A program made the position numbers and the translations under genes. A model generated the notes under the pieces. The model searched no databases, had not been told where the DNA came from, and saw nothing but the letters and a program-made list of their open reading frames with translations. Of a DNA stretch of 15,891 nt, positions 8,498-15,891 are shown piece after piece (the first letter of the stretch is position 1; each line of letters starts with the position of its first letter). Source of the DNA: Dinochytrium kinnereticum (Eukaryota > Chytridiomycota > Chytridiomycetes > Chytridiales > Chytridiaceae); contig JADGJT010000430.1 of assembly GCA_027604005.1 (NCBI GenBank), forward strand, positions 1,251 to 17,141. Reading direction: 5' to 3'.

Positions 8498-11400
8498 TCA
8501 CTTCGCCCAGCCCCCTCCCCCTGCTCCACCCCACAAGCTCTCCCAAACAGTCCTAACACCTCCAGCCTTCCCCTCCATCGTCCCTAACCCCTTCCCCTTT
8601 CCCGAAACAGAAGCACAAGACGCAGGAGACGAATTGGATGTTGAAACCATTGACCCAGGCGACCCCTCCAAAGATGAGCAAGGCAGCGAAACAATAGGAA
8701 CATTCACAGCCCCAACCCTCTCATCCAAAATAACTGCCGGTGTCGACCCGTCACCTGCGCCAACATCAACCAGCACCCTTCCTTCAAGTTCAGCCTCCAT
8801 GACCATTTGACGCATGTGCATCGCTTCCAGGCGAGCTACCAACACCGAGACGTCCTCTTCCAATGCTCGGATTCGGTCTTTCGGTGTCTCGCCAGGTCGC
8901 AGTGGGGGTGACTCTCCTAAAGTCGTTGGAACCGTGGGTCGGGTTGAGAGGCCAGCCGTAAAGTCCGGGAGAGTCGGTAAGGACTTTCGTTTGGCCAGAA
9001 GGTGATGATGGGATGGAACAGGAACGGAGAGTGAATCATCTTCATCCTCTTCACCAGAGGCTTCCCGCTTGTTAAACAATCCTCCAAAAAAGTTGTTCAA
9101 AGCATTGAGAGAAGGAAACCCGGACGACTTTGACCTGGCCCTATTATTGGCTCCATGCTGTCCCTCAACTTGATCAGGAACAGTCAACGACGACGACGAA
9201 GAGCTAAGTGAGCTTGGGCTCTCCAACGTATCTCTCGTAAGCATCGGGTGATGGTGCCACTGCGATGCATTCTGCGGTGGGTAAGAGAGCATCTGCCCTC
9301 CCGGGTATGGATACGACGAAACTCCACCACCGTGCCCCGAAAAAGACCTCATCCTCCTCGCTTGCTGCTGCTGTTGATAAGCATGAAACGGCGATCCAAA
9401 CATCGTCGGAGACCCAACCGCCGCCGTCGATTTCGCGTGTCGAATCCTCCGACCCAAAGACCCGGTAGACGTCATCGAAGACCCTGATGAAGGTGTTGGA
9501 TAAACACCACCAGGAGAGACCGCCCCACCTCCCGGAGACCCCTCCTCGAAATGGTGATGATGCCCTTCCTCCCAAACAAAGTCATCTCCCAAAAACACAG
9601 GTCCAGCCACAAACCCCTCATCATCCATCACCTCCACCCCGCTCCCAGAAAAGCTACCCCTCCGAAACTGCCCCGGCATGACGGTAAAGCTGGACGCAGA
9701 TCTCCTCACCGATCGACCATCATCGAAAGATGGATGAGGAGGCGAAACCCTCACACCAGGTCGAACAGTCCTCCCGCTCAAAAAGCTCCCATCAACTGGT
9801 GCTGATGTTCCCGGTCTGAACGGGGCGTGAGTGTGGCTGTGAGATTTGGATGTCGGGCAGAGGTGGCACGGAGAGGTGCTGATTGAGGAGGAGAGGGGTG
9901 AATGTGAGCTGCGAATGGGGATCGCACGGCCGGTTGGAGGGAAGGTCGAGAGGTTTTGCGAAGGCGGGGCCAGGTCGGCGAGGAGGGGATCAGCGAGGAT
10001 CTCCAGGGCCGATGGACGTGAGGCGGGATCAGGGTGTATGAGACGTTCAACAAGGTCTGCAACGTCAGAGGGAATGGTTGACGGAATGACACCCTTGGTC
10101 TTGAGGTTGTTAAGGGTCTGTAAAAGAATCGATTAAATTACCCCGAAAAACAAAACACAAGGCAAATGCCGCAAACTCAAAAATAATGAAAAGAGACGAA
10201 CCACAGCCCTCTCCATTCCCGTCTCAAACCCTTGAAACAGCTCAACAACCAGCACCCCCAAACTATAGATATCACTCCGAGTGGTGCAAACCTGTAACTT
10301 GAGGATCTCTGGCGCAATATACAGATAAGTCCCTTGATCAGTGCTCGAATCCACCTCTGCGCCATCATCCACACCGTTAAAAGATGGCGAGACAATGTAC
10401 TCGGCGATCGACTTGGCAAGACCAAAATCGCCGAGAAGAATGTGTCGGTCCTCATCGATAAAAATCTGTTTAAATCGGGGGGGGATAATAATCGGGAATA
10501 TTGTTATGTCAAAATTGGAACACGCGCTCTCACTCAGTGAATCAAACCCCCGTAACGGGAACAACTCAGCACCCAAGAAAAGGAAAACGAATGACTCACA
10601 TTATCCGGTTTCAAATCCCTATGAATAACATTCTGCGAATGCACATGCACAAGCCCATCCACAATCTGTCTCAACACCTCCAAATTCTCCGTCCTCTCAA
10701 CCCTCTCCCTCTCCCCAATCCACCTCCTCAAATCTTTAAACGGGCACAACTGCATCTGAATAAACAAGGTGGCATTATGCCTCTTCCCAACCACCACACC
10801 CGGCTTCTTCCCAACAACCGACGAAGCTGACGACACTGACGATAGAGTCGATGCCGTCACCGTCGGTGATGGCCGATTCGCCGGTGGTTTTCGGAAAAAG
10901 GATGATACGGGCTCCGACCCCTCGGACTCGGAGGTGGTGTTTGAGGATGAGGTTGTGGAGGAAGTCGCGGAGGACATGGAGAGATTGCTGCTGCTATGAG
11001 CACTGTCAGCATAGGCTGAGGAGTCGATGGAGGTAACGGAGAGGGCGGGGCCGGGGCGGCGTTTCTTTTTCTTGACACGGGAGGAGAGGGATGGGGTTAT
11101 GGAGGATGGAGTCATGGGGTCTGTGTCGGAGTGGAAGACAACGTGATCATTTTCGCTGGTGGTTGTTGTGGTTGTGGTTGTTGTTGTCGATGTGAGAAGG
11201 TTCATCATCATCGCGTTGATGGATGGGACGGGGGCAAAGGGGGTTGAGGTGGCTGAGGCGAGGGCGGTTGTGATGGTCGTTGTGGTCGTAGTTGTCTTTT
11301 TGGTAACATTCCTACCCGCCCCCGCCCGTCTTTCATCTTCGTCATCGTCATCGTCATCGTCTTCATCCTCCTCATCCTCATCGTCATCCTCATCATCAGG

Positions 11401-12913
11401 ACTCTCAAAGCTCTCCACAGGCTCAATCCAAGCCGTATGATAATTCACAACATTCGGATGATTCGATAGCCTCGCAAAAAGTTTAACCTCCTTCAGTAGT
11501 CTCGAATCAGCCTCAGATAATCTTCGCGGTTGTTGGACATGAGATAATGTTGCCATCCGAGACTTTGGCGAAGCTGAGCTCGATGGTGGGTATCGAAGCG
11601 TGATTGCTGATGGGGTGGACGGAGATGAAGGTGCGATGGTGGATGTTGATGGTGTTCTCAGGTGGTTTGTGGAGGGAGTCGTTGAAGTCGTGGACGTTGA
11701 CTCGGTTGAAGAGACGAAAAGGGCAAAGTCTTCAGGACGGCAGTTGAGTTTGACCTTTTTTATAGCATATTCTTGGCCATCGAGTTTGTTTCGGGCGCGA
11801 TAAACAACGCCAAACCCGCCTTTTCCAAGGCATCCCAGCTCTGGTTTTGTTTTGTTTTTTCAATTTTAAAAAAAGGAAAAGGGCCTGTCAGCATTTCTTC
11901 TAATCGTTTCCAAACCCGACAAAGCTAACTTCTGGAGGGTAAAACTGAAAGCGCGTCAAAAAAGGCACGACTCAAAAACCCACCTTCAAACTCATTTTTA
12001 TATCTTGAGGGTGGCGCCCCAACACCCGCTTCCTCAACCTTCAACGTCAAAACCAAGCAGGAAGTAGGCATCTTCCCTCCCTCTACCACCACCGCCTCCG
12101 GAGCAAGTTTCGAAACCGCCAACCTCACATAAAGCATCGCACCAGTCGTCGTTCTCACTCTATACCTCCTAGCGCTAAATCCGGCAGGAGCCATACCAGA
12201 GGTTGCAGACGACAATGGTGACTTCGGATATGGCTTAAGAAGAGATGGGGGAGACCATGGTTGATGATGATGTGGGACCTTGGGAGAATGATGCGGACAG
12301 GGGTTGAACATCTCTGACTGGTCCACCTTTTTGGCACCCGAGATCTTCTTTGATAAGGCTGAAGACGGTTTGATAACAGACGGTGGAAGGATCGGTTCCG
12401 CTGCAAACGTAGCTGAACTATCGACAACAGGGGTTCCATCAGCGTCAACCAACCCCGCTGTCCCACGAATCTCTGGAAAGTATCCACACAACTTTTCTCC
12501 CCTCATATCCTCCCATCCAACGCAACCAAGCAACGAGCAGGATACTGCATTTGCAAACACTATCTGAGCGTCCGGATCTTGAATGACGATGATAGGATCG
12601 GCTATGGATTCGTATGCCGTTAAAATGATCGGGACGAGTGTGACTGGAGGACTTTTAGAGGATGGTCGGGAGGGCGATTGACGTTTGGATGAAGATGGTT
12701 TGAGATCTACTGTGAGGAGTTGTGGGAGGTTTTGAGAGGCTATTGAGGGAATGGAGTTAGTGCCCTTCCTGTTCAAAGTAAACACAAAACCCCTGGGGGC
12801 AGCGATTTGCATTCAGGCATTAATTCTAACGGAGAGAAGAGACTCCTACATTTCCGTACGGCTGAAGTGGACCTCTGCTGAGATGAAGGAGAAGAAACGA
12901 CGTAAGAGGCCAT
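8498..12913 (-). CDS. HRI-like eIF2alpha kinase with N-terminal PAS domain (1314 aa, 5 exons)
   Basis: The exons are 12913-12850, 12739-11984, 11840-10600, 10465-10202 and 10117-8498, with introns of 110, 143, 134 and 84 bp; all frames close. The kinase would phosphorylate eIF2alpha on its regulatory Ser to reduce translation under stress. A PAS fold is read at about residues 57-259: first half AYESIADPIIVIQDP...IVFAN, second half RYRVRTTTGAMLYVRLAV, split by a Ser/Pro/His-rich insert of about 90 residues. The kinase domain (about 274-820) starts SRYKNEFEELGCLGKGGFG, close to animal HRI. Other landmarks are Lys301 (AIKK), Glu391 (LLKEVKLF), NYHTAWIEP (406-414), a 210-residue acidic/Thr/Ser insert typical in position for eIF2alpha kinases, IHRDLKPDN with Asp682, DFG 700-702, GTYLYIAPE, and FETGMERAV followed by a TLNNL repeat-like segment, matching HRI's MERAEVL region. 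The C-terminal 490 residues are Ser/Pro/Gly-rich with a coiled coil at about 1188-1224, also seen in HRI. The first exon is short: its join rests on an ACTAACTCC branch site 15 nt before the acceptor. PEK/PERK is the main alternative subfamily, but there is no signal peptide or transmembrane segment. Confidence 0.88.
11333..11398 (-). repeat. Trinucleotide-rich tract coding for an Asp/Glu run in the kinase insert
   Basis: Imperfect GAT/GAG/GAC repeats on the minus strand (seen as TCATCG/TCC on the plus strand) code for a run of about 20 acidic residues just after the NYHTAWIEP segment. A second simple tract of ACA/ACC/ACG codons (about 11157-11190) codes for polythreonine further down the same insert. 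Confidence 0.85.
11984..12739 (-). other. PAS-domain exon of the eIF2alpha kinase
   Basis: This whole exon codes for residues 22-274 and carries the PAS domain together with the NEFE lead-in to the kinase, so both are encoded in the same reading frame and not by two genes. The PAS core shows the usual ADPIIVIQDPDAQIVFAN pattern of the first strands and the N at the end of the strand, then SLLG and EKLCGYFPEI; the later strands are RYRVRTTTG and CLVLTLKVEEA. In between, residues about 120-208 are a low-complexity insert with NPCPHHS (Cys169-Pro170) and HHHQPW. Confidence 0.75.
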
Positions 12914-13406
12914 GACAGCAATCAAGTCCTCCCAACACTTTCCCAGAACGACACCGCAGTAACCAAAACCCGCAAAAAGGCAAGCAGCAGCAAGGGCAGC
13001 TCACAAGCGATCAAGATGGAATGAATGGCGGTCGCTGCGTTCCCTGTCGCAGCGGGTTTGAAAGACGGGGACGGGTATGGGCTTGGTTGTTGAGTGATTG
13101 ATGGTCGTCGTCTCCCTCCGTCTGTTCCGTCCACACCCCAAAAATAAATATGGTATAAACTGGGTAGTTTTGATTCCCACATGATCCCTTCCCCTCCGCA
13201 GGTGGAAACTGGGGGTTGGTTGGGAGGCGAAGGGCGCGTTTGGGAAGACCCTTTTGACCAAGATGGACTCACCCGTGCGAGATAACGTTGACCATGCTGC
13301 ACGGATGTGTCCGTCTTTTCACAGCTCACTTGCTTGCTGGTTCGTCATCGCCACGCCACGGAGGTATCAAAGCAGCACGGCATGTTATCAACGCTTGGAA
13401 GCTGAT

Positions 13407-13414
13407 TGACGTGA
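13407..13414 (+). promoter_or_regulatory. CRE/ATF-like site TGACGTGA
   Basis: An 8-base match, one mismatch from the TGACGTCA palindrome bound by ATF/CREB bZIP factors, lies in the divergent promoter of a stress kinase gene. A match this short can occur by chance. Confidence 0.3.
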
Positions 13415-13582
13415 TCGGTGGTTGGGGAGGTCAGAACGCACCCTGGTTGGGGGAAAGAGAGGCAGGCCATGTCACTCCCTCCCCCCCTTTGTCGTCGTGT
13501 CTCCGCATCCCAACCATGCCCTTCTTATCTCCCATACAACAGCCCAACACGCCACCAGCAAGCTTCCCCACCCTTCACTCAT

Positions 13583-13588
13583 CACGTG
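13583..13588. promoter_or_regulatory. E-box CACGTG near the YFH7-like kinase start
   Basis: A palindromic CACGTG, preceded by AT, lies 50 bases upstream of the start codon at 13638. bHLH factors such as the Cbf1/USF type bind this sequence in fungi and animals. Chance occurrence is possible. Confidence 0.3.
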
Positions 13589-13637
13589 TATTCCGAGCCT
13601 TCCATTGGCGCTCTTCAGAAAAATCATTCACCAAAAC

Positions 13638-15335
13638 ATGGACATCGACACCCTCCTCAACAACAGAGTCTGGCCAAAACTCAGGACGTAAGCAGCTCCT
13701 CTTTTCCTTCAAATGGTCTTTTTCGGCTTGCCCTGAACTTTCAGATAGACAGCATCGAATCACCGTTGCGATTGCTGGGATTCCGGGATCCGGAAAGTCG
13801 ACGTTGGCGGGGAAGGTGAGGGATCGGGTGAATGTGCTTGGTGGGGGGGTTGAGGATGCTGTTGTTGTGCCAATGGATGGGTTTCATTTGACTAGAGGTT
13901 TGTTGTTGCTTTTTATACTTTTTGGGCTTCGATTAGGGTGTTTGGATGTTTGGTTTATGGTTTCTCCGTATTTCCTTTCTTTGCTTTCCCCCGCCTTTTT
14001 TTTTTTTTTTCTTGGTCGTTGTTCCATTGTGATGCTATTTGTTTTATGCTATTGAATTTAAATCTTTCATATTTATATAGTATTTTTTTCTTTGTTTTTC
14101 CTGTTGCTTTTTGGTCTCTGGCCGTTGAGCTGGTTGCATTTCCTCAATTACATTGAGCACTCCCTTTTGCTCATGATTTCCCTCACTTATTTCCAATTTG
14201 CTAACATGCCATATCCTTCCATTCAAAATCATCACACTCCAAACCCCCTGAAACCCCAATCTCCACAATTCCCCCAGCACAACTCGATAAAATGGAGGTA
14301 AGAAAGAAACAAAAGCATCACGGCACATCCCAACCTCACTAACCTCGTCCAAACCCTCACAAAGAACCCAGCTGAAGCGCATCGACGTCGCGGCGCTCCG
14401 TTTACCTTTGATCCTGAAGGTGGGGCCTTATTCAATGGGAGGAAGATGGAAAGGCGATTATTGAAGTATTAATTTAGCCCTTTTAACTCTCACTCGAAAT
14501 ATCCAAACCCAAACCCTCGACTCTGCACCTCTTCCTGCGCCGTCGTTTGATCATCGACTGAAGGATCCTGTGGAAAATGATGTTTGGGTTCGTGGGAGGT
14601 GGGTAAAGTTTTTTGTTTATGATCCTTTATTTTTTTTCATTTTTTTTTTTTTTAAAATTTGTGGGGTAATTCCTTGTTTTTTTTTTTTCTGGTTGGCTTT
14701 GGTTTGGTATTTTTTTATTTTTTTTTTGAAAACAGCCACAGAGTCGTGATCTTTGAAGGGCTTTATTTGCATTTGAGTCAGCCTGAGCCTTGGAACTTAT
14801 TGGTGTTTGATGAGAGATGGTTTTTAAAGTGTGAGAGGGAGGTTGCAGAGGGTCGACTTGTGGGGAGACATTTGGAGACGGGGGTGGGTGAGTGATTCGA
14901 TTCTGTTATTTTCTTGTTTTAGGTGGTTGTTTGTTCTCTTTTCAAGGGTTGTTTTTCTTTTCCCTAGGATCTTTTTTGTTCCTCCTGGATTTTATTTTAT
15001 TTTTTTTCTGTCGGTTTTATTCTCTTACCCCAAACGTTATTTCTTTACTTTACTTCTTTATGTGGATGGGGTTGTTGCTATCGAATTAAAAAACGATTCC
15101 TCATACCCTCTCTTCTTTCTTCTTTCTTTCAACGTGATTTAATCTCAACCCTCTCTCTCTCTCCTCTTCCACCACAACAACTAACCATCCCACCCCTTCG
15201 CCTTCCCCCCTTCCCTAAAAAAAAAAAGCCTCAGATCGTGAAGCGGCGCTGGAGAGAGTGAGAGGAAGCGACATGGTGAACGCCGATGTCATCCTTGCGA
15301 ATCGAGTCCCGGCTGATGTGGAGATTTCGTGTTGA
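13638..15335 (+). CDS. YFH7/uridine-kinase-like P-loop kinase (215 aa, 7 exons)
   Basis: The exons are 13638-13687, 13749-13897, 14278-14297 (20 nt), 14365-14419, 14478-14598, 14736-14887 and 15235-15335. The introns are 61, 380, 67, 58, 137 and 347 bp; several have CTAAC branch sites, for example CACTAACC before exon 4 and AACTAACC before exon 7. The protein is a short, complete member of the phosphoribulokinase/uridine kinase class of P-loop kinases, nearest to the YFH7-type fungal proteins and bacterial 'nucleoside/nucleotide kinase' homologues. Visible motifs are Walker A GIPGSGKST (from residue 27), PMDGFHLTRAQLD (MDGFH at 59-63, probably substrate and metal binding), NPAEAHRRRGAPFTFDPEA, the APSFDHRLKDPV loop, the VVIFEGLYL strand (135-143, Walker B-like), the R-rich lid region (RLVGRHLETGVDREAA) and a C-terminal NADVILANRVPADVE. 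Each splice junction falls inside one of these conserved stretches, which gives strong support for the model. The natural substrate is not known from sequence. The start ATG sits in AAACATGG, and the N-terminus is not a targeting peptide by eye. Confidence 0.93.
13898..14277 (+). other. Long T-rich intron 2 of the YFH7-like kinase gene
   Basis: This 380-bp intron begins GAG|GTTTGT and ends CCCCCAG|CA. It is rich in T-tracts (about 13997-14010) and shows a sequence turn towards C-rich text near its 3' end. The next exon is only 20 nt long. Nothing else was recognised inside it. Confidence 0.8.
14278..14297 (+). other. 20-nt microexon of the YFH7-like kinase gene
   Basis: The exon, with one base from the exon before, codes for AQLDKME, which completes the conserved MDGFHLTRAQLD motif. 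It is bounded by CCCCCAG and by a GTAAGA donor. Skipping it would break the frame. Confidence 0.9.
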
Positions 15336-15891
15336 TCTGAAGAGGGTTTTGTGGGGGTGTTGTCATTGGAAAAATCCAATGCTTCCTTTACCCCACCTGC
15401 CCTTTTTTTTTCTTTTTTTTTCTTTTTTTTAATGATGGTTATTGTGTTGGACTTTGGATACCCTACTTGTTGTGTGGGGTGATGGGTGGAGATGTGTGGA
15501 GATTGGGCTTCGACTTTTGAGGGTCTTTATTGGTTGAGAGTAGTTGGGGCCGTTGACGATTTGACGGTTACGTAAATTATGACATTTGGAAGACAGGGAG
15601 GAATTTGCAACGAAAAAATTAGGATGAATGTTATTGTGTATAAACTGTTCTACAAATTTGAATAGTTGGGGTATGAAGAAGAAGGAAAACAAAAGAAAAA
15701 AAAAAAAAAATCCATACAGTAAAAACATAACCCCAAGCGAGAGTCGATAACACCACGCTCCCCCTAGCACCCCCCAAAACCGGAAATTCGACGAACAACA
15801 ATGCACATAAAAAATATATATATAAAACAATCAACTCGCTATCATGACCTCTACCCCAAACTTCTCCCCACCCCAAACCCCCCAAAACCAC
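15336..15891. other. 3' flank of the YFH7-like kinase gene; no gene seen
   Basis: The flank holds T-runs at about 15402-15430 that could mark the 3' end of the plus-strand transcript, then mixed sequence, then an A-run at about 15695-15710 and an AT dinucleotide patch (about 15810-15824). Open frames on the minus strand here encode Phe/Val-rich text from T-tracts and have no recognisable domain. The end of the window turns C/A-rich. Confidence 0.5.

Larger units (their letters stand above)
12914..13637. promoter_or_regulatory. Shared divergent promoter region of the eIF2alpha kinase and YFH7-like kinase
   Basis: The two genes point away from each other and share this 724-bp region, in which I see no coding exon. 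Sequence elements include a CRE-like TGACGTGA at 13407-13414 (one base from the ATF/CREB palindrome), an E-box CACGTG at 13583-13588 and an inverted CCAAT (ATTGG) at about 13604-13608, the last two within 60 bases of the plus-strand start. Both start codons have a purine at -3 and G at +4. Open frames across this stretch look like chance. Confidence 0.45.

Noticed and set aside
9360..9380. CTG/TTG run as a CRISPR or satellite start
   Set aside because: It is only five glutamine codons in the C-terminal extension of the eIF2alpha kinase.
12922..13329. Minus-strand open frame of 135 codons upstream of the PAS kinase
   Set aside because: Composition is not protein-like, there is no domain, and it would not splice cleanly to the kinase gene; the region fits a promoter better.
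13288..13748. Long N-terminal extension of the YFH7-like kinase read without splicing
   Set aside because: The frame is open by chance through the promoter. The spliced exon from 13638 gives the normal family length with a good start context and clean junctions.
15429..15891. Minus-strand open frames at the window end
   Set aside because: Phe/Leu/Val text comes from poly-A and T tracts; no recognisable domain, and the coding character is poor.

Overview
The window looks like nuclear DNA from a fungus. The genes are split by many small introns (44-393 bp) with GT..AG ends, and several introns carry a CTAAC-type branch site. Exons are GC-rich, while introns and flanks are T- or A-rich. The gene set is eukaryotic: a p24 cargo receptor, an HRI-type eIF2alpha kinase, a PH-domain protein and a YFH7-type P-loop kinase. 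The density of low-complexity tracts and the HRI-type kinase make me lean towards an early-diverging, perhaps zoosporic, fungus. That placement is inference; no rRNA or marker gene is present to settle it.

Layout. Five protein genes can be reconstructed. Four lie head-to-tail on the minus strand: (1) a 1408-residue, mostly disordered PH-domain protein, 4831-308, 3 exons; (2) a membrane-anchored secretory-pathway protein with an Ig-like (Kre9/KNH- or DUF7137-like) luminal domain, 6453-5316, at least 5 exons, 3' end uncertain; (3) a p24-family protein, 8107-7028, 2 exons; (4) a 1314-residue HRI-like eIF2alpha kinase with an N-terminal PAS domain, 12913-8498, 5 exons. On the plus strand is (5) a 215-residue YFH7/uridine-kinase-like P-loop kinase, 13638-15335, 7 exons including one of 20 nt. 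Genes 4 and 5 diverge from a shared 724-bp upstream region. The flanks (1-307 and 15336-15891) hold no convincing gene. I saw no tRNA, rRNA, transposon or CRISPR array.

Most notable. Gene 4 joins a PAS sensor domain directly to an HRI-type kinase that keeps HRI hallmarks on both sides (an NEFEELGCLGKGGFG entry, NYHTAWIEP before a large insert, METGMERA-like segment, C-terminal coiled coil). The PAS domain is itself split by a long insert containing a His-rich Cys-Pro motif. This suggests a heme-, redox- or ligand-sensing translational-stress kinase with a different sensor from animal HRI. I do not know of a described example, but I could not search.

The genes do not form a pathway. Genes 2 and 3 both belong to the secretory system, gene 4 to the integrated stress response, gene 5 to small-molecule phosphorylation, and gene 1 probably to membrane-lipid-linked scaffolding. 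All exon boundaries were inferred by eye from frame, splice consensus and protein-family continuity.
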